Positions 43,055 through 52,725 of a stretch of 64,000 nt of DNA are shown one piece after another. The translations under genes and the position numbers were made by a program. Position 1 is the stretch's first letter. Every line of letters starts with the position of its first letter. The notes under the pieces were generated by a model. That model saw nothing but the letters and a program-made list of their open reading frames with translations. It made no database searches and was not told the DNA's origin. The stretch comes from Gallionellales bacterium GWA2_60_18 (GTDB taxonomy: Bacteria; Pseudomonadota; Gammaproteobacteria; Burkholderiales; Gallionellaceae), in the NCBI GenBank assembly GCA_001801105.1, contig MGWS01000033.1, positions 154,934 through 218,933 of the forward strand. Reading direction: 5' to 3'.

Positions 43055-45679
43055 TTAGTGGCCGCCGCCTCCTTGCGACTTGACGCTGTCCGGACCAGCC
43101 CAGGAGGCCATTTCCGGGTGCATCTTGCGGTGCATGTCGCCGTTATAGGCATAACGCAAAGTTTCCTTGGCCGCTTCGATGTGCTTCTCGAAGCTGCCTT
43201 GCGCGTCGCCGTACTTGTCGCTTGGGCCTGCCTTGGTAACCTTCACCACGGTGTCGAACCAGCCCTGTGAACCGCCGATCGGATCAACGACGATAGGGAT
43301 GATGACGTTCGGATGCACGCCCTTGTCTTCCCACCACACGTTCTTCAAGTCGGCATCTTCGGTACCGCCGAACTCCGGAGCGCCCTTGAGATTCAGGGTG
43401 GCCAGACGACCGTACTCCCAGTGGCCGACACCGGTGGCGATGGTGCAGGACTTCGGATGGATACCTTCGGTCACGAACGCCTTGGTCACGAGGTAGCCGA
43501 CCTTGCTCTCGACACGCACCAGATCACCGGTCTTGATGCCCATCTTGCCGGCGGTCTCGGTGTTGATCCAGATCGGGTTGCTGTGGGCGATCTCAGACAG
43601 CCACTTCACCGATGCGGTACGCGATTGCACGTGCACGTTGAACTTGTGGGTGCCCAGGATCAGCTCGTCCTCCTTCATATCCTTGTGCCACGGGATAGAC
43701 TTGAAGGTAGGCATCGGGTTGAAGCCCAGGTCCGCCCACGAGTCGACGCGGATGTTGATGAGCCTGTCATGTGTGCCGAAGCCGACATAGTTCTTGCCGT
43801 TGCGGCGCACGCCGATGACCTTGCCACCCTTCATGATGCTGCCCTTGCCGTCCACCGTTGCGCCGGCCATATCATCTGCCGACAGTTCCGTCATGTGCAG
43901 GCCGTATTCCGCCTGAATCTCACGTCCGGTGTTGTCGGAGATCTTGCCGGTGCGCGGGTTCAGCTTGCCGTAGATCGGCCAGCAACCGTGCTTCTTCAGG
44001 AAGTCCAGACCGCCCGCTTTTTTCAGACCCTCATTGCCGTCGAACTGCTGGCGCATGTAGTCTTCGCCATCCTTGAAGTTCCAGTACTGCTTCATGCCCT
44101 TGGAACCGTCCTTGTCGATCGTATTGATCAGATCGCGCAGGATGATGCGGGTCTCGCGGGTTTCGCCCAGCGGCTTGATCACCGGCTGACGGATACCCAC
44201 CCATGGCCACAATGAATTGGGCATGGATTCCGGTTCCCAGCGCTCGAGGTACATGCAGTCCGGCAGGATGATGTCGGCCAGCGCTGTTTCCTCTCCGATC
44301 ACCGTACTGATGGAAACGAAGTAGGGAACCAGCTTCTCGTCGGCATAGATCTTGCCCCACAGCGCCTGCGCACCCGGATTGGTATAGACCGGGTTGTCCA
44401 TGTAGGTGAACAGGACGTTGATCTTGTCCTTGCCCGTGGCAACGCCGTAAGGCATCAAATGGGACACACCATGACCGGCCAGCGGATAGTCGGCATGCTT
44501 GGCGGTCCAGGATTTGGCCGAAGCGCTGGGCTGCGGCGACGGCTGGTCATAGCCCATGCCGCGTGGCAGACAGTAACCGCCGCGCTTCTCGATGTTGCCG
44601 GTGACGATGGACAACATCATGGTGGACCTTTCGTTGTACGAGCCGTACAAGTGCTTGGCCGGACCACGGTAGGTGTAGGTCGTCGCCGGCTTGACGCCCG
44701 CGAACTCGCGCGCCAGGCGCTCGATGGTTTCGACCGGCACGCCGGACAGGCCGGACGCCCACTCGGGAGTGAACTGCTTGTAGTACTCCTTCAGCTCGGA
44801 GGTCGAGACGTTGCACCAGTTGTCGATGAAGTCGGTGTCCTGCAGGTCTTCGCGCAGGATCACGGCAGTCATCGCCAGCGCCACGGCGCCGTCGGTACCG
44901 GGAAGCACCGGAATCCATTCGTCGGAACGGCCGGCCGAATTGGACAGGCGCGTATCGAAGGTCACCAGCTTGGCATTGCCTTCCGCCCGACCCTCGGTGA
45001 TGCGCTGCGAGTAGGGGTTGTGGAAATATGCCGCTTCCAGGATGTTGGAACCGAAGTTCAGGATGTACTTGGTGTTCTCGAAGTCCGGCGTCTCGATATC
45101 CGGACCCCAAGTGGGCTCCATACCGATCTTCTTGGACGACTCGCACACCGAGGTGTGGTTGATAGAGTTTGCCGACCCCAGCGTCTTCATGAAACGCCCC
45201 ATCGCGCCGCCGGTCCGGTCGCGACCGAATTTCAGCATCACGGTGGCCGGATCTACCGCGATCGCGGCACTCACTTTTTGTGCAACTTCGGCCAGTGCTT
45301 CGTCCCAGGTGATGCGCTTCCACTTGCCTTCGCCGCGTGCACCTACGCGCTTCAGCGGATACATGATGCGATCCGGGTTGTAGGTGTACCACATGCCGGA
45401 GTTACCCTTGGCGCACAGGCGACCGCGGGTGGAAACGTGCTCCGGATTGCCTTCCAGCTTGACGATACGGCCGTTTTCCACGAAAGCGATTGCGCCGTCC
45501 TGGATGTTACAGACATGGCAAGTCAGCGGAATGGCCTGACGCTCTGCGCCGGTTTCCGGCGAGAAGTCCTTCCCGCCCAGCTCGACTTCCATGGCGCTCA
45601 GCACCTTGGGAGCGGCGACCGCAGCTGCAGTCGCTCCGGCGCTGGCCTTAAGGAATGTTCTACGATTCATTTCAAACAT
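43055..45679 (-). CDS. Molybdopterin oxidoreductase catalytic subunit (Psr/Phs/Soe-like, Tat-exported)
   Basis: An 874-residue DMSO-reductase-family enzyme. The Tat signal is NRRTFLKASAGATAA. The Fe-S motif reads C54-x2-C57-x3-D61-x27-C89: the spacing is canonical but the third Cys is Asp. K91 follows C89 in the usual CAKG. C179 (INHTSVCESSKKIG) is the probable molybdenum ligand, as in Psr/Phs/Fdh-type enzymes. Later segments (LVTFDTRLSNSAGRSDEWIPVLPGTDGAVALAM; GHWEYGR) fit cofactor domains. It is last in a B-C-A operon with an Fe-S and an NrfD-type subunit. Substrate unknown; sulfur compounds, arsenite or an iron-linked electron path are all possible. Confidence 0.88.
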   Translation of the reverse strand: MFEMNRRTFLKASAGATAAAVAAPKVLSAMEVELGGKDFSPETGAERQAIPLTCHVCNIQDGAIAFVENGRIVKLEGNPEHVSTRGRLCAKGNSGMWYTYNPDRIMYPLKRVGARGEGKWKRITWDEALAEVAQKVSAAIAVDPATVMLKFGRDRTGGAMGRFMKTLGSANSINHTSVCESSKKIGMEPTWGPDIETPDFENTKYILNFGSNILEAAYFHNPYSQRITEGRAEGNAKLVTFDTRLSNSAGRSDEWIPVLPGTDGAVALAMTAVILREDLQDTDFIDNWCNVSTSELKEYYKQFTPEWASGLSGVPVETIERLAREFAGVKPATTYTYRGPAKHLYGSYNERSTMMLSIVTGNIEKRGGYCLPRGMGYDQPSPQPSASAKSWTAKHADYPLAGHGVSHLMPYGVATGKDKINVLFTYMDNPVYTNPGAQALWGKIYADEKLVPYFVSISTVIGEETALADIILPDCMYLERWEPESMPNSLWPWVGIRQPVIKPLGETRETRIILRDLINTIDKDGSKGMKQYWNFKDGEDYMRQQFDGNEGLKKAGGLDFLKKHGCWPIYGKLNPRTGKISDNTGREIQAEYGLHMTELSADDMAGATVDGKGSIMKGGKVIGVRRNGKNYVGFGTHDRLINIRVDSWADLGFNPMPTFKSIPWHKDMKEDELILGTHKFNVHVQSRTASVKWLSEIAHSNPIWINTETAGKMGIKTGDLVRVESKVGYLVTKAFVTEGIHPKSCTIATGVGHWEYGRLATLNLKGAPEFGGTEDADLKNVWWEDKGVHPNVIIPIVVDPIGGSQGWFDTVVKVTKAGPSDKYGDAQGSFEKHIEAAKETLRYAYNGDMHRKMHPEMASWAGPDSVKSQGGGGH

Positions 45680-45697
45680 AACGATCTCCCCTTAACC

Positions 45698-46555
45698 TTA
45701 GTAATAGGTATGAACAATTTGCGGACCTACCAGGATTGCGTAGCGCAATGCCATTCCACCTACCAGCAACAGCACGGATGCCAGCATGATGCCCGATGCC
45801 TGCTTGCCGAACGGTGCGGCCAGCACGACCAGCGGGACGAGGGTGCCAAGCACCACACCCAGCCAGACGAACAGCGTACCCATGGAGCCGGAGGTCATGA
45901 ACATGTAGGTCAGCTCGGATGCAGAGCCGCCGTAGGCAGTGGTCACCATCAACGCCAGCAGCATGACGGCAGTCGCGCCGGCAGATGCCAGCATGATGTT
46001 GCGCAGGCTACCCAGCAGCTTGGCTTCGCCCTTGGCCAGGAAAGAGGCCACGGCAGCGCCGGAGATCAGCGACAGCGAAACAGCCAGCACCGACATCAGC
46101 GAGGAGTTCCACACCGGACGATGCTGATGCACCGACAGGTCGAAGCCGGTATAGATCGGCAGACCCAGCGCAACCAGCGAGCCGATGACGGCCAGCTTCT
46201 TGCCCAGAGCTTCGTCACCCTTCTGCATGGTCAGGAAATAGACCACGGAGACGGCGCCGAACACCACCAGCAGGATCGCGCCCCAGACCAGCGGCGAATC
46301 CATGTTCCAGTAGCCCGGATTGATCATGTTAAGGAAACGCCCCGGTTGCGACAGGTCGACGACCAGCAGCAAGCTGCCGATGACCAGCAACGCGAACGAC
46401 AGCATGAACGAACTGCTGCGCAGGCTCTTGAATTCTTCGCGGAAGTAGGACAACCCCGAAACGAAGAACAGCGCGGCAGACAGGCCGATTACAAAGAAGT
46501 AATAGGCGTATGTGCTAGGCCACGCAATGGTAAAGAATGGTACGTACTCAGCCAT
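45698..46555 (-). CDS. NrfD/PsrC-type membrane quinone-interacting subunit
   Basis: A 285-residue polytopic membrane protein with about eight or nine helices and the family features YAYYFFVIGLSAALFFVSG, VDLSQPGRFLNMINPGYWNMDSPLVWGAILL and GFDLSVHQHRPVWNS (the last two typical of NrfD/PsrC/SoeC). It anchors the enzyme and exchanges electrons with the quinone pool. It lies between the Fe-S and catalytic genes with 10- and 18-bp gaps. Confidence 0.88.
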   Translation of the reverse strand: MAEYVPFFTIAWPSTYAYYFFVIGLSAALFFVSGLSYFREEFKSLRSSSFMLSFALLVIGSLLLVVDLSQPGRFLNMINPGYWNMDSPLVWGAILLVVFGAVSVVYFLTMQKGDEALGKKLAVIGSLVALGLPIYTGFDLSVHQHRPVWNSSLMSVLAVSLSLISGAAVASFLAKGEAKLLGSLRNIMLASAGATAVMLLALMVTTAYGGSASELTYMFMTSGSMGTLFVWLGVVLGTLVPLVVLAAPFGKQASGIMLASVLLLVGGMALRYAILVGPQIVHTYY

Positions 46556-46565
46556 GATTCCCCCC

Positions 46566-47282
46566 TTAGATGTTGTGCAGGTTATGGTTACGATCGAAGG
46601 CTTCGCGGTCTTCCTTCAGCGTATCCAGCGTGCCGTAGACACTGCGACCATACTCGGTATGGTTGCGATCCGCGCCGATGTAGAACACGTGCGGCTTGGT
46701 ACCTTCTTCGGGACGCAACACCTGGGTAGCCTGAGTACCGACCAGATAGGAAACTTCGCTATTCGGGTCATTCAGGTCACCGAAAATACGCGAACGACCG
46801 ACGCAAGTCTGGACACAAGCCGGAGACATGTTCTGGGTCACGCGATGGTGGCAGAAGGTGCACTTGTCGACCACGTGGGTGATGTCGGTGTAAGTGCGGT
46901 TCTTCGGCAGCATGAAGCGCGCATTGTACGGGCAGGAAGCCATGCAGGCCTTGCAGCCGATGCAGCGGTCATAACGTTGCAGCACGAAACCGCCGTCTTC
47001 CATCTTGTAAGTCGCCTGAACCGGGCAGGCGCGCACGCATGGCGGATCATCGCAATGGTTACACAGACGCGGCAGGAACATCTTCCTGACATTAGGATAC
47101 TTGCCGGTTACCTTGTACGGCACCCAGGTGCGGAACACACCCAGCGGCACGTCGTATTCCGCCTTGCAGGCTGTCTGGCAGGCCATGCAGCCGATGCAGC
47201 GACGCAGGTCGATCACCATGGCATAGCGCTTCTTGCCTGGTACCCCCCTTGTCTCTACTGATGAAATGCGCAATTCACTCAT
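46566..47282 (-). CDS. Four-cluster Fe-S electron transfer subunit (PsrB/SoeB/DmsB-like)
   Basis: A 238-residue ferredoxin-type subunit with four cysteine groups: CIGCMACQTACKAE, CNHCDDPPCVRACP, CIGCKACMASCP and CTFCHHRV...CVQTC, each fit for a 4Fe-4S cluster. It has no signal peptide, so it probably either travels with the Tat-exported catalytic subunit or stays on the cytoplasmic face. It is the first gene of the operon, about 95 bp downstream of the sigma-54 promoter. Confidence 0.92.
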   Translation of the reverse strand: MSELRISSVETRGVPGKKRYAMVIDLRRCIGCMACQTACKAEYDVPLGVFRTWVPYKVTGKYPNVRKMFLPRLCNHCDDPPCVRACPVQATYKMEDGGFVLQRYDRCIGCKACMASCPYNARFMLPKNRTYTDITHVVDKCTFCHHRVTQNMSPACVQTCVGRSRIFGDLNDPNSEVSYLVGTQATQVLRPEEGTKPHVFYIGADRNHTEYGRSVYGTLDTLKEDREAFDRNHNLHNI

Positions 47283-47373
47283 CTCTTGGTTCTCCCTGAA
47301 CGATTAAATTTCTCACGGACTCACTATATTTACGGATGCTCGCACTGCTCATGAAAACAACCGTGGACACCTT

Positions 47374-47391
47374 AAAGCACGTCCTGTGCCA
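47374..47391 (-). promoter_or_regulatory. Sigma-54 (-24/-12) promoter for the molybdoenzyme operon
   Basis: The minus strand reads TGGCACAGGACGTGCTTT. The -24 element TGGCAC is perfect and the -12 GC falls exactly ten bases after the GG (consensus TGGCACG-N4-TTGCW; only the first T of TTGC differs). It points towards the Fe-S subunit gene, giving a leader of about 80 bases. A sigma-54 regulator with GAFTGA is encoded just beyond the divergent genes. Confidence 0.75.
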
Positions 47392-47457
47392 GGATAACTA
47401 TGTGCCTGTTATACATACGCTAAGAATAATCGCGGCCTCGTGTCACGCTTGCCGAAC

Positions 47458-47505
47458 ATTACCTTTTCGCCACGCTATGACACCAAGCCATTACCAAACG
47501 GTAAT
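47458..47505. promoter_or_regulatory. Upstream activator site candidate for the sigma-54 promoter
   Basis: ATTACC-AAAC-GGTAAT (47490-47505) is a perfect palindrome; an isolated half site ATTACC lies at 47458, exactly 32 bp away (about three helical turns). Both are 80-130 bp upstream of the -12/-24 promoter, the usual position for enhancer sites of NtrC-type regulators. The rest of the gap 47283-47685 is AT-rich without a recognisable gene. Confidence 0.55.
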
Positions 47506-47685
47506 ACCAATACACGACAACAACACTATGAATTATTTGGCGGTTCATGCCTTTCGTTCAAACAGCAAGATTCCTCACATACATTCGGAATGACAGTTTC
47601 CCGCAACGGATTATTTGGTTAAAAACATTGTCTGCAATTACATATTGCTCAATAATCGGCGCTCTTTGCGGGCGGAGAACTTTGC

Positions 47686-48492
47686 ATGAACGATCAACAA
47701 CTGCTGCGCTACAGCCGCCATATCCTGCTCGACGAGATCGGCGTCGAGGGACAGCAACGCCTGCTCGACGCCAGCGTACTCATCATCGGCCTCGGCGGGC
47801 TGGGCTCGCCGTCCGCGCTGTATCTGGCTGCCAGCGGGGTGGGTCGGCTGACGCTGTGCGACCATGACACGGTGGATTTCAGCAACCTGCAACGCCAGAT
47901 CATCCACCGCACCACCTCGGTCGGGCAGCCCAAGGTAGTATCCGCACGAACCGCGCTGCATGACATCAATCCCGAGATCGAGTGCATCGCTCTGCCGATC
48001 CGCGCCGATGCGGCAAAACTGCGCGAGCTGGTCGCGCAGGCCGATGCGGTGCTGGATTGCAGCGACAATTTCGCCACCCGTTACGCCGTCAACCGCGCCT
48101 GCCTGGCCGAACGCAAACCGCTGGTGTCGGGTGCGGCGATCCAGTTCGAGGGACAGGTGTCGGTGTTCGATTTCCGCCGCGACGATGCGCCCTGCTACAA
48201 CTGCCTGTTCCCGGAAGACAGCTTGGCCGCCGAGCTGCGCTGCGCTACCACCGGCGTGTTCGCGCCGCTGGTCGGCATCGTCGGCTCCTTGCAGGCGGCT
48301 GAGACGCTCAAATTACTAATGGGCATCGAACGGGGATTGAGCGGCAAGCTGCTCTCCATCAATGCGCTGGACATGAACATCATGCGCAGCGCGTTGAGCC
48401 GCGATCCGGCCTGCAACGCCTGCGGCGTAACTGCGGCGGAAACGCCTGCCGCAATGCCGGCATGTTGCGCAGATGGAAGTTGCCGTGGTTAA
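47686..48492 (+). CDS. MoeB/ThiF-type E1 adenylyltransferase
   Basis: A 268-residue E1-like enzyme: LLRYSRHILLDEIGVEGQQRLLDASVLIIGLGGLGSP (ATP loop), DTVDFSNLQRQIIH, DCSDNFATRYAVN, and zinc Cys pairs CYNC and CNAC. It should adenylate the C-terminal Gly of MoaD (37977) or ThiS (7068), both in this window, or another sulfur carrier. Its tail adds CCADGSC, a cysteine cluster beyond the normal family end. First gene of the divergent unit leading into the PhnD-like sensor. Confidence 0.88.
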   Translation: MNDQQLLRYSRHILLDEIGVEGQQRLLDASVLIIGLGGLGSPSALYLAASGVGRLTLCDHDTVDFSNLQRQIIHRTTSVGQPKVVSARTALHDINPEIECIALPIRADAAKLRELVAQADAVLDCSDNFATRYAVNRACLAERKPLVSGAAIQFEGQVSVFDFRRDDAPCYNCLFPEDSLAAELRCATTGVFAPLVGIVGSLQAAETLKLLMGIERGLSGKLLSINALDMNIMRSALSRDPACNACGVTAAETPAAMPACCADGSCRG

Positions 48493-49414
48493 TCCGGGTG
48501 ATCCGCTGAAAGCCAACCGTTTGCGTAGGAGCGGCGCCAGCCGCAATGCCCTTCGGGCTAATCTGTTGCGCCTGCTGCTGCCGCTGCTGCTGTCGTTTGC
48601 GCTGCCGCTGCACGCGGCGGAACAGCCTGCCACAACGCCGATCCGCATCGGCCTGACGCCGGTATTCCTCGATTACCAGGCGAACTTCGTCAACGAATGG
48701 CGCCAGCATCTCGAGCGGCAACTGGGGCAGCCGGTGAGCTTCGTCCAGCGCGGCAGCTACCGCGAGATCGTCAACCTGCTGCGCGAGCAAAAACTCGATT
48801 TCGCCTGGCTGTGCGGCTATCCCTACGTGCGCAACAAGGACGAGTTGCGGCTGGTGGCCGTGCCGCTCTACCAGAACGAGCCGCTCTACCAGTCCTACCT
48901 GATCGTGCCCGCCACCGACAAGCAGACCCGCTCGCTGGCCGACCTGCGCTGGAAGAACTTCGCCTTTTCCGATCCCGATTCCAATTCCGGCCATCTCTAC
49001 ACCGAATACCTGCTGATCAGGCAGGGCGAATCGCCCGGCTCGTTCTTCGGCAAGACTTTCTTCACCTGGAGCCACCGCAAGGTGGTCGAGGCGGTAGCGA
49101 GCGGCCTGGCGCAGGGCGGCGCGGTTGACGGCTATGTGTGGGACACACTGGCGCTGTCGCACCCGCAACTCACCGCACGCACCCGTATCGTGAACCGGTC
49201 GCCGAAATTCGGCCACCCGCCTTTCGTCGCGAGCCGCGCCGCCACGGAACAGCAGATCGCCGCCCTGCGCCAGGCGCTGTTCAGCATGGCACAGGACGAG
49301 GAGGGGAGCCGCCTGCTGCAAACGCTCAACCTGAACGGTTTTGTGCAGGGAGATGATCATCTTTTCGACGAAATCGAGGAAATGTCCCGGTTCGTTGAAA
49401 AACAGCGGCCATGA
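48473..49414 (+). CDS. PhnD-like periplasmic binding protein (AioX/ArxX-like sensor component)
   Basis: A 313-residue solute-binding protein of the PhnD/SsuA_3 type: IRIGLTPVFLDYQANFVNEWRQHLE, REIVNLLREQKLDFAWLCGYPYV, FSDPDSNSGHLYTEYLL and the SHRKVVEAVASGLAQGGAVDGYVWD segment. A signal peptide is visible (LLRLLLPLLLSFALPLHA). The start is uncertain: the frame overlaps the E1 gene by 20 bp, and residues about 18-30 come from a REP half-element (48525-48563), so a TTG near 48521 may be used. It lies directly before a kinase-regulator pair, so it probably senses rather than transports. Confidence 0.82.
   Translation: MEVAVVNPGDPLKANRLRRSGASRNALRANLLRLLLPLLLSFALPLHAAEQPATTPIRIGLTPVFLDYQANFVNEWRQHLERQLGQPVSFVQRGSYREIVNLLREQKLDFAWLCGYPYVRNKDELRLVAVPLYQNEPLYQSYLIVPATDKQTRSLADLRWKNFAFSDPDSNSGHLYTEYLLIRQGESPGSFFGKTFFTWSHRKVVEAVASGLAQGGAVDGYVWDTLALSHPQLTARTRIVNRSPKFGHPPFVASRAATEQQIAALRQALFSMAQDEEGSRLLQTLNLNGFVQGDDHLFDEIEEMSRFVEKQRP
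48525..48563. repeat. Half REP element in the 5' coding region of the PhnD-like gene
   Basis: GTAGGAGCGGCGCCAGCCGC followed by AATGCCCTTCGGGCTAATC. Only one GTAGGAGCG arm is present, with an internal GCCC/GGGC hairpin. It is read in frame as RRSGASRNALRAN before the signal peptide. Confidence 0.7.
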
Positions 49415-50877
49415 TGCACTTCAAGAATCTCAGCCTGCGCTACAAGATCCCGTTGCGCGTCGCGGTGCTGGCGATCGGCACCGCCGTCGTGCTGACCTCG
49501 ACGCTGGTCTATCGTGGCATCGAGGATCTGCGCGCCAACCTGATCGACAATGCCGACCGCATGGGGCGCGTCATCGCCAACACGCTGACCGAGCCGATGC
49601 TGCACGACGATGTATGGCGCTCGTTCGAGATCATCAATACCCCGTTCCGCAGCCCCGAGACCGGCAAGACCGGCCAGGAAGCCGGGCACATCCTGATCCT
49701 CAATGTCTCGAACACCATTTACGCCTCGACCCAGCCGGAGCGCTTCCCCATACTGAAAGACCCGGCGAGCATCGATCCGCGCTATGACGAGTTGTTGAAA
49801 GCGCTGCCGGATTTCCAGAGCTCAGGGACTGCCGTGGTGGAACCGCGCAAGTCCGACGACCTGTTCCTGCTGATCCCGATCCAGTCGGACGGGCTGCGCA
49901 TCGGCACGCTGGTGATGAGCTATCCCAAATCCCCATTCATCGAGCGCTCCTACGGCCTGATCCGGGATGCCGCGCTGATCACCCTGCTGGTGCTCGCCGT
50001 ATTGCTGCCGCTCGGCGTGTACTGGGGACACCGGATGGCCGAACCCCTGCTGCACCTCTCCGGCGCGATGCGCAACATGGCGCCGCAACTGCCGGATCTG
50101 GACAACCTCCGGATCGAGGAATCCAGCGATGAGATCGGGCAGCTCGGCAAGGCGTTCAAGCGCATGCTGGCCGAACTCAGGGAAAAGGAGCAGTTGCAGC
50201 AGCAGGTCATCGCTTCGGACCGGCTCGCCGCGATCGGGCGGCTGGCCGCCGGCATCGCCCACGAGATCAACAATCCGCTGGGCGGCATGCTCAACGCCAT
50301 CAGCACCTTCAAGCGCCACGGCGCGCAGGATGCGTTCACGCTGAAGACCATGTCCATCCTGGAACGCGGCCTGATCCAGATCAAGGAGACGGTGGCCGCG
50401 CTGCTGGTGGAGGCCAAGGCGCGCAGCCGCCCGTTCGACCGCGACGACATCGAGGACATCCGCACGCTGATCCAGGCCGATGTGCAATCCAAGCGCGTCA
50501 ACTTCTCCTGCGAATGCGACATCGGCGACGCCCAGCCCGTCCCCTCCACCCTGGCGCGCCAGGTCATCATCAACCTGCTGCTGAATGCGCTCCATGCGAC
50601 CCAGCCGCACGGTCACGTCCATTTACGCATCCACCGCGAAGACGGCAATCTGGTGATCGAGGTCTCCAACGACGGCTCCTACATCCCGCCGGAAAAGGTG
50701 GCGTTCCTGTTCGAGCCGTTCACTTCGCTCAAGGAGACCGGCAGCGGCACCGGCCTCGGCCTGTGGGTGATCTACCAGATCGTGCAGCAATTGGGCGGCC
50801 TGATCGCCGTGCAGAGCGACGAGCATGAAACCCGCTTCACCGTCCAGCTGCCGTTGCAGGAAAACACAGGAGCATGA
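49411..50877 (+). CDS. Sensor histidine kinase (AioS/ArxS-like position)
   Basis: A 488-residue kinase: membrane helix (about 14-36), periplasmic domain (about 37-185), second helix (about 187-206), HAMP-like linker, then His284 in GIAHEINNPLGG, N-box (QVIINLLLNALHAT) and GSGTGLGLWV of the ATPase domain. It overlaps the PhnD-like gene by 4 bp and is followed by its regulator at 8 bp. The periplasmic domain is the expected docking site for the binding protein. Confidence 0.9.
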   Translation: MMHFKNLSLRYKIPLRVAVLAIGTAVVLTSTLVYRGIEDLRANLIDNADRMGRVIANTLTEPMLHDDVWRSFEIINTPFRSPETGKTGQEAGHILILNVSNTIYASTQPERFPILKDPASIDPRYDELLKALPDFQSSGTAVVEPRKSDDLFLLIPIQSDGLRIGTLVMSYPKSPFIERSYGLIRDAALITLLVLAVLLPLGVYWGHRMAEPLLHLSGAMRNMAPQLPDLDNLRIEESSDEIGQLGKAFKRMLAELREKEQLQQQVIASDRLAAIGRLAAGIAHEINNPLGGMLNAISTFKRHGAQDAFTLKTMSILERGLIQIKETVAALLVEAKARSRPFDRDDIEDIRTLIQADVQSKRVNFSCECDIGDAQPVPSTLARQVIINLLLNALHATQPHGHVHLRIHREDGNLVIEVSNDGSYIPPEKVAFLFEPFTSLKETGSGTGLGLWVIYQIVQQLGGLIAVQSDEHETRFTVQLPLQENTGA

Positions 50878-50884
50878 AGGAACC

Positions 50885-52251
<1,367 letters not shown>

Positions 52252-52255
<4 letters not shown>

Positions 52256-52320
52256 GAGCGCCGGAAGGCGCGATAACCCCGCCGGCCTGCTGCATTCTTC
52301 GCGGCTGCCGCCGCTCCTAC
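52252..52320. repeat. REP element left of the transposase remnant
   Basis: GTAGGAGCGCCGGAAGGCGC ... CGGCTGCCGCCGCTCCTAC. The left TAG is the stop codon of the response regulator. Its right end continues ACAACTCCTTGA, a sequence repeated at the mshN end (52725). Confidence 0.9.
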
Positions 52321-52326
52321 AACTCC

Positions 52327-52680
52327 TTGAACATTCTTGGCGGCTTCTGCCGAGGACGTCATTCAGAACCCGGTCTGATCTACCTGACCACCACCGTCAC
52401 TCACCAGCGCCACCCTCTTTTTGCCGATCTCGCTCTCGCCCGCCTGTCCATCCGAGAATTGCATCGCTGCGACGAACTGGGGCGCTGCAAAACTCTCGCC
52501 TTCGTTCTCATGCCAGATCACCTGCATTGGCTGTTGCAACTGGAATCCGGTGATCTCTCCCGTCTCATAGGCGATTTCAAGGCCAGAGCATCCAAGGCTG
52601 TCAACCGCTACCGAAACACACCGGGCATCCTTTGCTGGCAACGGGGTTTCTACGATCACGCCCTGCGCCGGAAGGCGCGA
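52327..52680 (+). pseudogene. Truncated REP-associated tyrosine transposase (RAYT, IS200/IS605-like)
   Basis: About 118 residues of a Y1 transposase: HSEPGLIYLTTTVTHQRHPLF, FVLMPDHLHWLLQL (HUH motif) and CWQRGFYDHALRRK. The protein then runs into a REP element and antisense mshN sequence (frame open to 52851). The C-terminal helix with the catalytic Tyr (YIxxNP type) is missing, so it should be inactive. RAYTs act on REP elements, and copies flank this one on both sides. Confidence 0.8.
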
Positions 52681-52725
52681 GATTTCCGCCGGGCTACCGT
52701 ATTTCGCGGCTACCGCCGCTCCTAC
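52665..52725. repeat. REP element right of the transposase remnant
   Basis: GCGCCGGAAGGCGCGAG ... CGGCTACCGCCGCTCCTAC. The right CTA (52722-52724) is the stop codon of mshN on the minus strand. The left arm has lost the leading GTAGGA and is continuous with transposase coding sequence. Confidence 0.85.

Noticed and set aside
44459..46729. A 756-residue plus-strand frame opposite the molybdoenzyme genes
   Set aside because: It is antisense to two well-supported genes and parts of a third; no motifs.
43055..47282. Naming the molybdoenzyme SoeABC, PsrABC or ArxABC
   Set aside because: The subunit pattern fits several of these, but no sequence feature I can read decides the substrate, and the Asp ligand argues for caution.
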